Source: Przewalskia tangutica
Taxonomy: Eukaryota; Streptophyta; Magnoliopsida; Solanales; Solanaceae
Assembly (NCBI GenBank): GCA_029844215.1
Contig: CM056733.1
Coordinates: 66,431,794 to 66,495,793 of the forward strand
DNA: 64,000 nucleotides
Reading direction: 5' to 3'
Position numbers and translations under genes: made by a program
The notes under the pieces: generated by a model
What the model was told of the DNA's origin: nothing
Databases searched by the model: none
Seen by the model: the letters and a program-made list of their open reading frames with translations, nothing else
In this document: positions 1 through 10,825 of the stretch, in pieces
Layout: every line of letters starts with the position of its first letter
Position numbering within the stretch: position 1 is the stretch's first letter

Positions 1-951
1 GGTATGTGGTTTCATGAAAGAGAAGAAAGTCTGCTGACTTGTTAAATCTCTGTGCGGGTTGAAATAAGCTCCGAAGCAATGACACAAAAACCTTGATAAT
101 AGTCTATTATCGAAGGATTTCTCCATTCATAAGTGTGACAAATGTGTCTACATGAAAGGTAATCCTGGCTCGTTCGTCATGATATAATCACATAGAGTAA
201 TCCTAGTTTGATACTAGAAGTATGTTGAAATAATACTTCGACATGAATTGATATGGGTATTTTACATATGACATCTTAGGAAATTGTGGTTTCTAAGACA
301 TCTAACGGACTGGTCTAATTCCAAACTCATTTGTGAGTTGGTTTGGCAGTCTCGTTGAAGTCACCAATGGATATGAATCATGGGAAGTGATTGAATCGTG
401 GTGCACCCATATACCAGAAGCGATATGCGCAGGTCACATGCAGTTCAATGTATTTCACACACCACAAATAACCTGGCATCGACTCACAAAGTGAATCAGT
501 TAAACTAAGGTTCACTGGAAATAATAAATAGAATTCGTTAAATCGGATGTGACATCTGAATTATTCGCTTATCTATGAAGTATGGTATTCTGGATGTCTA
601 GTAGTTCTGGGAGAACACAATGATGCAAATTGGACATCAGACCTGAAGAACACCAAAGCCACAAGTAAATGTGCATGGTGAGTCTTAAGGAAATCCTCTA
701 AACTTGCATCGACCAATTCGTGATGGAATCGGAGGTTATCTCTTTGTACAAAGCATGATGAGAAGTTGAGTAACTTCAGGACCTCTTAGAGGATGTTCCT
801 TATTGGGAGTAACTCGTGCCTGCATCAGTTGTACAATGTAAGGGTACGAATGACGGTGTCTGGAAATATCTGTCGCAGACATAAGACCGTATGACAGTTG
901 ATCATCACGGGTGACATTTCCTTGATTAATGATCAAAGGATATAGCAGACC
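1..951 (+). pseudogene. Ty1/copia RT-RNase H remnant, plus strand
   Basis: Degenerate 3' half of a copia polyprotein. The first 200 bases translate, with stops, to a copia RT segment resembling VCGF..EKKVC..VKSL.GLK.APKQWHKNLD. Around 600-900 RNase H pieces appear (DANWTSDLKNTKATS, then RRHKTV.QLI.TG). The reading ends at the start of the conserved ADPLTK motif, which is cut at 951 by gypsy element 1 and resumes at 7613. At least ten stops or frameshifts; not functional. It is the same pol family as the minus-strand copia at 11221-12017, where the aligned RT stretch is nearly base for base. The 5' part lies left of the window. Confidence 0.85.
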
Positions 952-3768
952 TGTTATACCCCGTAGTTCAGGCCATGCGTATGAGAATGTACGAAAGGGT
1001 TTAAGACTAAAATTTTAGAAAGATAGGTTGGCAGAGTGTTTCGGATGGGTTTTTAGTCAACTTTGAGGCGGTTTATGTCCAATTGCATTAAGAGTCCCTA
1101 GGCGTTTCAAAGGCCTAGTATGTAGTTCGTTGAGTCTAGTTCCCAACGCAACAAACCGTTCGTCGATAGGACATCGGAGTAGAAAGTTATGGAAGTTATA
1201 AGTCCAGTGCGCTGTTGAGCAGGAAAGGGTTTTCGGTCAGGGGCCGTAGCGCCGCGACGCCGGATGCAGGGCCGCGGCGCCGGATGTTCTGAAAATCGCT
1301 GAAGTTGCAGCGCCGCGGCGCCGGAAGTACTGAACGGTTGCAGAGGTTTCAGCGCCGCGGCGCCGAGGCGGAGTTTTTGCGAAATCTGGGGGAAAAATCA
1401 GAAGTTTTCTTTTTAAAAGGCCATGGGAGGGTGACAAGTGTCCCCCCCATCTGATTTTGTGTATGTCCTATTTATTGACCAAGTCTTGAAGATTTGGTCA
1501 TTCTTGAAAGAACCCCCTTCTCTCTAAAATTAAATTCCCTCTCCCTTCTCTCTAGAAATTCAAGAAGAAACCAAGGCTTAGAGAAAAATTTGAAAAGGTG
1601 GCAAGAAGGAAACATGTTGACAAGCTTGTAGGAGGTTTGTGGAGGTGATTGTGGAAAGGAGGCAAGTGAAATTGTTGAACTAATTTGGGTAAACTCTAAG
1701 GTAACAATCCTTTCTCTTTTTGCTAGTAAATTATGTTGCATGTGAAGAAGAAAGGACTTGTAGTTGTCAATTTTGCTCTTAGATATATTGCATGTAAGAA
1801 ATATGATTTGGATTTGAAAGGATTGAATAAGGATAGTATTTGAACATGTTATGGCCAAGATACTATCTTAAACTTATTAAATTAGTTGTTATGTATTGTG
1901 GGACAGAATTTTACACGTCCAAGTTTAGGCGTGTAATCTCCTTTGTATTGATTGGATTGTTGGGCCTTAAAAGTGGCGTTTGGATGTTGAATTCGGACCT
2001 TAAAAAGGTGGAAAAGTATGTAGAAACAAAGGAAGTGCTGTCCAATTTTCCGTAGAATAAGGGGCTTTTCAATTAGAATATTCTACGTTGAAGTAAGAAG
2101 TTAATAAGACATATTATGGTCATTATAAGTTGACATACTACGTGCGGTATATTGGACTTGCGAGTGGATTGACCCAAAGAGGTATGTGGAACTTTCTTAT
2201 CTCTTAAGCATGAGTAATTGTAAATATATAGTACGGTAGATGTACGAGATTTTGACAATCTAACCCATTTGATATCCTTGGTTTATTTTAAGAATGTCCA
2301 AGTTGGTTGAGTTAGGGAATTAACTCACCTGTTTAAAAATATTAAGGATATCTTGGTTTCTAAAGGTTAAGGGACTTGAAGTATTTTAAAAAGTATATGT
2401 ACTTGTTTCGTTTTAAAAGTATAAGTCCCTTGGGTATAAGGAAGAATGTAATTGTCTAAAGTATAAAGCTAGTATACCGGCTTTATGGGAAGTTGGTTAT
2501 AATAGATTTATGGAAAGATAATAAGAGTGGTTTACTCTAAGTATTGTAAGTATGATAAATGACTTGAAATAAGAAAAGGCAAATTGATTTTAAGGCATCA
2601 ATTGCCTAAGGTTTTAAAAGAAAAGAAGTCACTTGATTTAGAAACCTATTTATATTTCTGGAAAGTAAGGTGACTTGTCTCGAAATGTAGTTGTGACTTG
2701 ATACTACGGTTATTAGTATCTTGGAAGTTTTATATAAAAAGGGAGTCATTTTTAAAAGGTTAGAGGTACGTGGTACTTGGGTTGAATTCCCGAATTTTCT
2801 CTTAAATGACATGTTAGTGCCTTAAGTAAACTAAAATGAGAGGATATATTGATAATGTTAATAAGTAGTTAGGGGATTTCTTAACTTGCTTATGTTAGGA
2901 TAAGTCGGTAGCGCTTATGTTATGTATGATAACCGGTTGTGCTAGGTTATGTATTCTTATGGGGTAGACCCCGGGTTATTACTTATTCCATGGATTTGCT
3001 ACCCATGATGCGAGTGCGGCGTTTGTACTCATTGCGGGCCCACCGGGCCCATGCGGGTGAAATAGTCCCATGCGGGTGAAATAGTCCCATGCGAGGCGGA
3101 TGACCTCATGCGGGTCCACAGGACCTATGCGGGTGAAATAGTCCAGGAGTAGGATTGCTTAATGATACTACGGGCGGGTGACCCTGTTTTGATCATGTGC
3201 CTCCTATTTTTATGCAGTAAAGTTTATACTTGTTACTCTCATTGTTAGTAAGGCACAGTGCACTATAATTTGATTATCATCCATGTCTTCAGTTTTTATT
3301 TAGACTTATGATATTAATTTCAGTATTTTCCAGTTTTACATACTTGGTACATATTGTGTACTGACCCCCTTCCTCGGGGGATGCGTTCATGCCGCAGGTA
3401 GGGGTAAGAAGGTGGTGGATCCTCATTCTTAGGATCACTGATCAGGTGTCAGAAGCTCCATTCCTCCGGAGGCTTGTCTTTTGGTGCGGTTCCCCTGGAT
3501 GTTGTAGATACTATGTACATTCAGGGGTATTGCGGGGCCCTGTCCCGCCACAGTTGTTATTCCTAGAGGTCTGTAGTCGCATTTTTGTTTGGGCTGTAAG
3601 AACATGTTTCACTGTTTTACTTTTGGTTATGTTTATATTGGAAGGCGGCCTTATCGGCTGGTCTGTCACATTTATGTATTGTGTATGTTCCACTGCTATT
3701 CTCTGATGTATACCTGAAAGGGGTGCCCAGGTAGGGCACCAGTCGCGGCCCGAGGCCGGGTCGTGACA
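952..3768 (+). repeat. LTR A: 5' LTR of gypsy element 1
   Basis: 2,817 bases, starting TGTTATACCCCG and ending GTCGTGACA. Contains the block shared by most LTRs here: a TTTACACG/CGTGTAA short inverted repeat near 1910-1945 and an AAACAAAGGAAGTGCTG stretch near 2025. Further on is a minisatellite (3041-3150), then the shared CTTGGTAC and GCGTTCATGCCGCAGGT sequences near 3350-3400. Same subfamily as LTR D (23994-26652), with which it shares the minisatellite unit. Short open frames here are not genes. Confidence 0.92.
3041..3150 (+). repeat. Minisatellite in LTR A
   Basis: Repeats of a ~20-base unit around CATGCGGGTGAAATAGTCC. The same unit occurs in LTR D (25860-26040) and its partner (37020-37205), showing A and D are one subfamily. 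Confidence 0.8.
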
Positions 3769-3772
3769 AAAG

Positions 3773-3785
3773 TGGTATCAGAGCC
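3773..3785 (+). other. Primer binding site of element 1
   Basis: TGGTATCAGAGCC, four bases after the LTR end. Complementary to the 3' end of initiator tRNA-Met, the usual primer for chromoviruses. Confidence 0.9.
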
Positions 3786-3974
3786 AGGTTGTCCTCGGAA
3801 AGTGTCTACAGACCGTGTCTAGTAGAGTCTTGATTATCGGTGTGTTGTGCACCACATCTATAATCAGGAGGCTACAAGATATTTAGGATTGGTTTCTATC
3901 CTTTCACTCTAAGATCGTGCAATAGAGCTGTGTTATAGGTTGAACTTCCTCTGACATATTTTTATGTATCAGTT

Positions 3975-5330
3975 ATGCCTTCACGCAAGGCAACCGCGCC
4001 CGGCGGCAAGGCAAAGCCGAGGAGCTGCAAGTAGGGCCTTGAGAGGTTACGAGGGCACACCAGTCACCGAGGTGATGTTTGACAATGAAGTTCCACGACG
4101 CCGCCAAATTTCGAGAGTTCGGCGGCAAAGACGCCATCGAGACCGCGGTACCTGAGCCTCCAGTTACACAGCCTGGAGCAGAGGATATGGGCTACAAGGA
4201 GATGTCCCAGTTATTGGCCAGGATCGTGGCAAGGCAGGAGGACAGACGGGAGACAGCGGTTTCGGTTGTACCCGTAGTTCACCCCAGATCTGATAACTTG
4301 AGACTTCGGGACTTTTTGAGCTGCAGCCCACCAGAGTTCTATGGGTCGAGGCGAGGATGATACTCGAGTTTATCCGATTCTGTGGATCACGAGAGTGATC
4401 AAGGCCTCGAGACAGTCGGTAGTATTGGTTCACATCGGCCGCGTAATCTGCGATTGGTAGTTTGATTCATGGGAGCTGTCCCGGGGGGAGCATGCGCTTC
4501 CAGCTATTTGGGACGAGTTCTCAGAGGCGTTTCTTAGTCATTTCTTGCCTCCGCAGATGAGGAGAGCTCGAGCCGATAGATTTCTGACGTTGAGACAGAA
4601 CGGGCGGACGGTCCGGGAGTACAACATAGAATTTGACTCGTTGGCGACGCCCCCGCTTTAGTGGCGATACATGGAGGACGAGTGCACCGCTATGTCACAG
4701 GGCTCGATGATTAGCGGAGGTTGCTCGGAGTAGCTCTTCACCGCATGGACATTGCCCGCACGCAGCTTACGCGGCAGGTGTGAACGTAGGGCCGACGGAT
4801 TGATAGATATCAGCGAAGAGGCGAGCAAGCAGGGTCCTCTGGTAGTTTTCGAGGCGGACGACCTCAAGAAGAATCGATTTGCACCTCACCGCTCGAGCGC
4901 TCATCCACCGCCTTCCGGCGTTCAGGTATTCAGGCGTAATGCGGTCCGTGGCTTCGGGTTCCCAGAGGAACCAGGGTTCCGGTCAGATGAGGCCACCTAT
5001 ACCTCGGTGTGGTCGATGTGGTGATTTCCATCGTGGGGGGTGTCGTGTTCCTCCAGGAGCTTATTACTCTTGTGGCCATCAGGGCCATTTGAAGAGAGAT
5101 TGTCCGACCAAGGGCGGCGGGAGTATTATGGTTCAGCCGACAGGGTCAGTTGCTGGATCTTCGTCTTCGATGGTTATGCGCCCCGAAGGGCAGGGTGTTC
5201 ACGGACCAGCAGGCCGTGGCAGGGGTCATAGTGGGGGTCCCAGTTCCAGCGGTCCTCAGAACCGCATTTATGCTATGTCCAGCCGTCAGGACCATGAGGC
5301 GTCACCAGATGTCGTCACAGATACATTATT
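3975..5330 (+). pseudogene. gag remnant of element 1
   Basis: Begins ATGCCTTCACGCAAGGCAAC. Frameshifts and stops break the frame throughout. The capsid region (Retrotrans_gag) shows at 4500-4650 with WDEFSEAFLSHFLPPQMR then VREYNIEFDSLA, and YVTGLDD near 4690. The nucleocapsid end lies at 5000-5105: PRCGRCGDFHRGGC followed by YYSCGHQGHLKRDC. In that CCHC knuckle the first Cys codon is replaced by Tyr, whereas elements 2 and 3 keep Cys. Short deletions near CAG/CCG sites explain several frameshifts when compared with element 2 at 21278-21450. Confidence 0.85.
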
Positions 5331-5720
5331 GGTTTCATGTTGTGATGTATATGCTTTGATAGATCCAGGTTCTACCTTGTCCTATATATCTCCTCATATT
5401 GCTGGTAGAATAGGGATAGAGCCCTAGTCCATAAAACCTTTTGAGGTGGCTACGCCAATAGGTGATTCGGTAGTAGCTGAGCGGGTATATAAGGCTTGCC
5501 CAGTGACTATATACAGTCGTCAGACCCTAGCCGACTTGATAGAGTTGGATATGACGGACTTTGATGTGATTATGGGTATGGATTGACTAGCGTCCTGCTA
5601 TGCCAATGTGGATTGTAGAGAGAGATTGGTACGGTTCCAGTTTCCTGGGGAGCCGGTTATCGAGTGGAAGGAATCTTTGCGTCGTAGGGTAGGTTTATTT
5701 CTTACCTCAAGGCTAGGAAG
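5331..5720 (+). pseudogene. Aspartic protease region of element 1
   Basis: Retropepsin signature ALIDPGSTLSYISPHI at about 5352-5400 in frame with the end of gag; catalytic Asp followed by PGST as in chromoviruses. A stop follows IGIEP at 5425-5427. The next frame continues with the conserved FEVATPIGDSVVAERVYK and DFDVIMGMD blocks, where a stop replaces the Trp that normally follows MGMD. Confidence 0.85.
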
Positions 5721-7290
5721 ATGGTGCAGAAGGGGTATATCTACCATATGGTTCGGGTATTCGATACTGAGGCCGAGATACCAGACCTTCAGTCAGTTAC
5801 GGTTGTTAGAGAGTTTCCAGACGATCTTTCGGGTATCCCTCCTGAGAGGGAGATTGAGTTTTGCATTGATATGTCGCTAGACACTCGACCGATATCTATT
5901 CCACCATACAGGATGGAACCTGCTGAGTTGAGGGAGTTGAAGGACCAACTGAAAGATTTGTTGGAGAAAGGATTTATCAGGCCTAATGTTTCTCCCTGGG
6001 GAGCGCCGATTTTATTTGTAAAGAAGAAGGATGGGACGCTGCGTATGTGTGTTGATTACAGGCAGCTGAATAAGGTAACTATCAAGAACATATACCCCCT
6101 CCCCAGGATTGATGATTTGTTTGACCAGCTGCAGGGTGCGAGGTGTTTTTCCAAGATAGACCTACGATCTGGTTATCATCAGGTGCGAGTTAGAGAGGCA
6201 GATATCCCAAAGACTGCATTCAGGACCCGGTATGTGCATTATGAGTTCAGGGTGATGTCTTTCGGGTTGACCAACGCCCCAACATTATTCATGGATTTGA
6301 TGAACCGGGTATTCAAGCCATTCTTAAATATGTTCGTGATAGTATTCATTGATGATATCCTGGTTTATTCGCGCACAGAGCAGGACCATGCAGAACATTT
6401 GAGGACGGTACTGGAGTCCTCCGGGACCGACAGTTGTATGCCAAGTTCTCGAAATGTGAGTTTTGGTTGGCTTCAGTGGCTTTATTAGGGCATATTATCA
6501 GGGCCGATGACATTCGGGTTGATACAGCAAAGATTGAGGCAGTCAAGACTTGGCCTAGACCCACTACACCGACGGAGGTGCGCAGCTTTTTGGGCCTTGC
6601 GGGTTATTATCGTAGATTTGTGGAGACGTTTGCTTCCATTTCAGCATCTTTGACTAGGCTGACCCAGAAAGCAGCTATGTTCCGGTGGACAGATGCTTGT
6701 GAGGAGAGCTTCCAGTTACTAAAGGAGAAATTGACGACCACCCCAGTTCTTACTCTTCCAGAGGGTTTGGACGGATATGTGGGTTATTGCGATGCGTCAG
6801 GTGTCGGGCTTGGGTGCGTCGATGCAAAGACGGTAAAGTTATAACTACGCATCTCGGCATTTCGTGAAGCATGAGAAGAACTACCCCACACATGACTTAG
6901 AGTTGGCAGCAGTGATTCATGACTTGAAGATCTGGAGACACTATTTATATGGAGTTCATGTGGATATTTACACAGACCACAAGAGCCTCCAGTATATCTT
7001 CAGCCAGAGGGAGCTGAACTTGCGGCAGAGACGGTGGTTAGAGCTACTTAAGGATTATGATGTCGATATCCTATACCACCCAGGGAGGGCCAATGTAGTT
7101 GCAGATGCCCTTAGTCGCAGATCGATGGGTAGTCTGTCAGATGTGCATCCAGAGAAAAGGGGTATGGTCCGCGAGTTACATCAGCTAGAGAACCTTGGGG
7201 TTCGTTTGGTTGGTTCTGGTGGTAATGGGGTTCGGGTTCGAGAGATTGCCGAATCGTCCATCGCCGAGGAGGTGAAGAGGCGACAGTATG
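5721..7290 (+). pseudogene. Reverse transcriptase and RNase H of element 1
   Basis: RT is the best-preserved part of the element. 5721-6400 is one open frame with IPPYRMEPAEL, LRMCVDYRQLNK, FSKIDLRSGYHQ, MSFGLTNAP and the active site FIDDILVYS (gypsy form of YxDD) near 6340-6370. A frameshift near 6410-6440 moves the reading to a second frame (FSKCEFWL, FLGLAGYYRRF, then YCDASGVGLG, the start of RNase H) at 6434-6843. A second frameshift near 6840 leads to RNase H HDLELAAVIHDLKIWRHYL and IYTDHKSLQYIF, ending VVADALSRR near 7120. Two frameshifts make it non-functional, although all catalytic motifs remain. Confidence 0.93.
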
Positions 7291-7612
7291 AGGATCCGAT
7301 TATAGTACGGTATCGAGATACGACTCTTCGAGAGAAGAAGAGTCTATTTGAGGTAGCACCTGATGGGGTGCTAAGATTTGAGGGCAGGTTGTGTGTTCCC
7401 GATATAGCAGGACTTCGTCAGCAGATTCTAGGGGAGGCACACCGTGCTCGTTACTCTATTCATCCGGGGTCGACTAAGATGTACCACGACCTCAGATGTA
7501 TATATTGGTGGGATGGCCTGAAGAGGGACGTTGCAGAGTTTGTTGCTCAGTGTCCAAATTGTCAGCAGGTCAAGGTGGGGCACCAGTCGCGGCCCGAGGT
7601 CGGGTCGTGACA
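7291..7612 (+). pseudogene. Integrase N-terminus fused to LTR end
   Basis: The frame runs from the linker into the H2C2 zinc finger: HRARYSIHPGSTKMYHD, IYWWDGLKRDV, CPNCQQVKV. At 7571-7585 it switches from integrase (normally KVEHQ) into the terminal 38 bases of the LTR, which end at 7612. No D,D,E catalytic residue remains. The fusion adds a short tail before a stop at 7608-7610. Confidence 0.9.
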
Positions 7613-8209
7613 AGACCCCTTAACCAAAAGGACTACCCAAAGATCAGATGTTCTGCCTGTCTAGGATCATCTTCTCAACACTATAAAATGAGGCCTTAGG
7701 CTCATTTGCAAGAACACACTAAAAAAATTACTAGCAAATTGTCTTCCTCTCTAGCAATATCCAAACCCTCAAAGATCTTTCTTTCATAGCAAACACTTGA
7801 GTGTCCTTTGCTCACTTGTTTGATTGTTGTTTTTTCTTGAGAGATAAATTTCTATCACACCGTTAAAGAAATATACAGAGCAATATTATCTTAAGGATAT
7901 ATTGAATATCAATCGACTCAGCAAGCCATTTTCTTGTTATATTTTCCAGATTCTTACACTATTTGTTATTGATATCAAGGTCAAGAAGCTTGTTGCAATT
8001 GGAGCAAACACTCAAGACAGACTCAAGAACTACTCAAGAACGCAGATTCAAGACGGATCAAGATCCAAATTTTGTTGTGGTTGTCACAACGCTTGTCAGG
8101 ATTCAAGTCTATTGCATTGTAGTTCATTTGGTTTATCCTTTATAAGTACTAGTAATAGTTATACATTATTCTCGTACATCTATTTTAATACTGACAGTAC
8201 CTACTCATA
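7613..8209 (+). repeat. Copia RNase H tail and probable copia 3' LTR
   Basis: Starts with the copy AGACC of the target duplication. Joined to the sequence before 952 it restores the copia IADPLTK motif. Downstream is a non-coding stretch with a TATA-like CTATAAAATGAGG at 7681-7693, consistent with a copia 3' LTR. The LTR ends are not certain because its partner lies outside the window. Confidence 0.65.
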
Positions 8210-8364
8210 GTTGATGATTATAGTAGGGGTACTTGGACTTACTTGTTGACAACTAAAAACAATGCATTTTCAATTCTGCAATGTTTCTTACAAATGGTGG
8301 AAAGGCAATTCAATATCAATGTTAAAAAGATAAGGTCAGATAATGCCTTGGAGTTGGGTAAAAG
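8210..8364 (+). pseudogene. Copia integrase fragment, left part
   Basis: One clean frame starting at 8210 reads VDDYSRGTWTYLLTTKNN, then QMVERQFNINVKKIRSDNALELGKS, a copia (Ale/Retrofit-like) integrase core with two of its acidic residues (VDDYSR and RSDNALE). It is interrupted at 8364 by a solo LTR and continues at 9911, where GKSAVAINFFNSQD follows. The rest is missing on both sides. Confidence 0.82.
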
Positions 8365-9910
8365 TGTAAGATGATATTAATCTCCCTTGAGGAAACTTGA
8401 TGCGCGATTTATACACACGCTAAACGCAAGTGCACGTATCGTTGCAAGTAATATAGTCTAGGTAAGACCGAATATCGTCCTCAAGGACTGGTTTTCAAGT
8501 ACTGATTATCTATCCTTTAGTTTCTATTTGGTTAACATTAATTGAGTTGGAATTCTAAACTAATAATGCAGGAAATAAACTAATTATGAAAATACTTTGA
8601 TTTAAATCAGTTATGACGGAGAATTAGGGCTTCCAAGATCATCAACTATCCACTCTATTCAATCCTTAATACAATTAGATTGACTTCTTCTTCTACGTTA
8701 AGATAACATGTTAACTAAGCCGTTTTATACTCCTGTTAAGATAATATAAACACTCAACCCCAATGGAGAACCCTTCTATCTTTCGATGACAAGATTGACT
8801 ACAAAGGAGGATTAAGAGCAATAACCTATTAAGCTATATAAGTATCGGGGTACTTTCGTCCACGATTTAAACCTATGTTTATTCAACTATAGCATATTCA
8901 CAATCTCCCCTTTCGGATTTCGATTAGAACTCATATAAGTGATGATAACTAGTGATCAATTAATTATCAAGCAATCAAAACAATTATTGAATAAATCTTA
9001 AGCAAGTGAAGAAGAAATCAACTAATGTATTAATTCATGAATAAGAGTTTCAAGAGAATCACAAGAGAATCCCTAATAAAGTAATTAGCTCCTAGCCATA
9101 GTCACGCTAAGAACTAATACAATCTCCATACATGAACTGAAATAAACAAAGCAAAAGAAAGAAAAGAAAATACTTGAAAAGCCTCAAATCTTAGCCTCCT
9201 AAGTTGTGTTGTATGTACAATGGATGGATGAATCCCCCCTCTAGAGAATGATGTAGAGAATATATATAGCCCAAGAATCATTTAGGTAAAGGGTTAGGAA
9301 TTATGTAGGTAGGAAAAGTTATCCCTTTTGGACCCTGAAAACGTGTCAAATTCGGCCTAAAACGTCAAAAATACCGCGTCGGCGTGGTTCTGATCGCGCC
9401 ACGACGCCTTTAATCGAGAGTTTCGGACAACTTCAGTGGTCGGCGATGCGGCGCTGGCGGTTCTTTGCTTCGTCGTCTAGTTTTCATCCGGGCTTCGTCT
9501 GATCTTTCTATACTTCCCGGGACTTCTTAGACTTCATTTATTGGCCCCTTTAAGTGTGCAATTCCATCTCAATTAAGCTCATTTCATCTTCTTTTCACCA
9601 TTTCTCCATTTCTGACCGTTGTGACACAAAAGAAAGGAAAACGACCCTAATATTATACTAAACATAAATGAAATGAGTAAAATACTAACTAACAATGACT
9701 CAAAAGGTGTATATAAAATACACCGATCAGAGTCTTTCTCATTAATATCAATATATATAGTGTACAATGTACATCCCTTATACAATATAAATCCTAGTCC
9801 TAATTACAAGAGGAATCCTAGTCTTACCATAATTATATATCACTAAATATTTACACAATATATGGAATATATTCTAATTATGGTTAGGGATGACTTTATA
9901 CACGTTTACA
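8365..9910 (-). mobile_element. Solo LTR of a small copia family, interrupted
   Basis: Plus-strand ends TGTAAGATG (8365) and GTTTACA (9910), flanked by the duplication AAAAG at 8360-8364 and 9911-9915. Without the 1,332-base insert at 8398-9729 the LTR is ~214 bases. It matches the 3' LTR at 51981-52184 along its length; that copy shows a RNase H and polypurine tract on the minus strand, which fixes the orientation. Confidence 0.87.
8398..9729 (-). mobile_element. Insert in the copia solo LTR, probable Tat-like gypsy solo LTR
   Basis: 1,332 bases with ends TGATGCGCGATTTATACAC and ATACACCGATCA, an imperfect inverted pair bounded by TG and CA. No coding sequence. On the minus strand a TATA-like CTATATATATTC lies near 9250-9265, about 465 bases after the minus-strand start, as expected for an LTR promoter. 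The uninterrupted copy at 51981-52184 lacks this sequence. The flanking duplication (about GAAACT / GAGTCT) is diverged. The Tat/Ogre label rests on the general look of the end near 8400-8470. Confidence 0.6.
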
Positions 9911-9954
9911 AAAAGTGCAGTAGCCATTAATTTCTTTAATTCACAAGACATTAT
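9911..9954 (+). pseudogene. Copia integrase fragment, right part
   Basis: Continues the frame broken at 8364: SAVAINFFNSQD. It ends where a SINE-like sequence begins. Confidence 0.75.
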
Positions 9955-10140
9955 CTACCGCAAGGTCACGAGTTCGATCCCCTGCATAAACCTTCTTGGT
10001 TGAGCCTGTCACATATGGCTTGACAAGTGTGGTTAATTGGCTGACGTGGTTTGCAGGCTATTGCGTCAGTCTGTGGTTTACCCAGTGCGTACTCGAAGAG
10101 TAGTGGCTGCGGGTTCCATCGTCAACAAAAAAGAAAAGAA
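9955..10140 (+). mobile_element. tRNA-derived SINE, 5' truncated
   Basis: Contains a polymerase III B-box-like sequence GAGTTCGATCCC at 9970-9981 preceded by AAGGTCAC. A ~150-base body follows, ending GCGGGTTCCATCGTCAA plus an A-rich tail (10125-10140). No convincing A box is seen, so the 5' end seems truncated. Looks like a Solanaceae SINE; the exact family is not assigned. Confidence 0.6.
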
Positions 10141-10341
10141 ATGTGCTCTCGATGAATAACATCACGGACGACATTACTTTCTTTTTTATTATCGCGAAAA
10201 AAAATCGAATATAAGGACGGTAAAAAAGGCAATTCGATGCACAAAATATTTAGCGTTAATAGAATTCAGAAAATAACCGCACTCTAAAAAGGTGTGATAA
10301 AGACATTCTACCATAATGCAAGTATTAGTGGTTGTTTTCAT

Positions 10342-10640
10342 ACAGTGGCGGAGCCAGGATTTTCGTCAAGAATGTTCATACTTTTAGGCCGGGGAGACTT
10401 GAGAAAAAAATTAGAAAAAGTATGAAAATTGTAAGGGATGAGACTCAAACTCACACCTCTAAGGAAAATTTGCACACCCTTAACCGATGGACTATCTTTC
10501 TCTTCTTTATCAAGGATGTTCAACAGTTAATTATAAAAAACATATCTATATCTAACTTATATACCCGATTTTTTTTTTCGGCCGAAGGGTGCTCATCTTA
10601 CCACCCTTGGGTGGGTGTAGCTTCGCTCTTGCTTCCACGA
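10342..10640. repeat. Dispersed repeat, possible hAT-type non-autonomous element
   Basis: Starts CAGTGGCGGAGCCAGGATTT, a phrase that commonly begins small dispersed elements in Solanaceae DNA, and ends near GGTGTAGCTTCGCTCTTG. The ends are only weakly inverted and no flanking duplication was found. The neighbouring stretches 10141-10341 and 10641-10820 show nothing recognisable. Confidence 0.35.
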
Positions 10641-10825
10641 CTCGAACTTTTACCATTGTTCCAATTTTCGAATATCAAAGTTGTACTCAGATGAATAATT
10701 GATGAACACATCCCAGTTACGTTCTTACTATAATAAATTTTAAAATGTTTCATTCTTCTATAAATTAATACGATTACGCTCTTTGGTGACAAAATTAACA
10801 CCACAACTTTAAGGCAGGATAAAAG

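Larger units (their letters stand above)
952..7612 (+). mobile_element. Gypsy element 1 (Tekay-like chromovirus), 3' deleted
   Basis: Ty3/gypsy element inserted in the copia RNase H. Bounded by the 5-bp direct repeat AGACC at 947-951 and 7613-7617. It holds a complete 5' LTR, a tRNA-Met primer site, gag, protease, RT, RNase H and the integrase zinc-finger region. It then jumps directly into the last ~38 bases of an LTR ending GTCGTGACA. The integrase core, chromodomain, 3' UTR, polypurine tract and nearly all of the 3' LTR are gone. The intact duplication shows this was one insertion followed by an internal deletion, not two pieces joined by chance. Family call rests on RT/RNase H motifs, LTR ends and similarity to element 3. 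Confidence 0.93.

Noticed and set aside
3773..3785. Possible tRNA gene near TGGTATCAGAGCC
   Set aside because: This is only the primer-site complement of tRNA-Met; no cloverleaf surrounds it. The same holds for the sites at 26657 and 47190.
8398..9729. DNA transposon with inverted ends
   Set aside because: Inverted ends are short and begin TG/end CA with an internal promoter-like TATA; an LTR fits better, though not proven.
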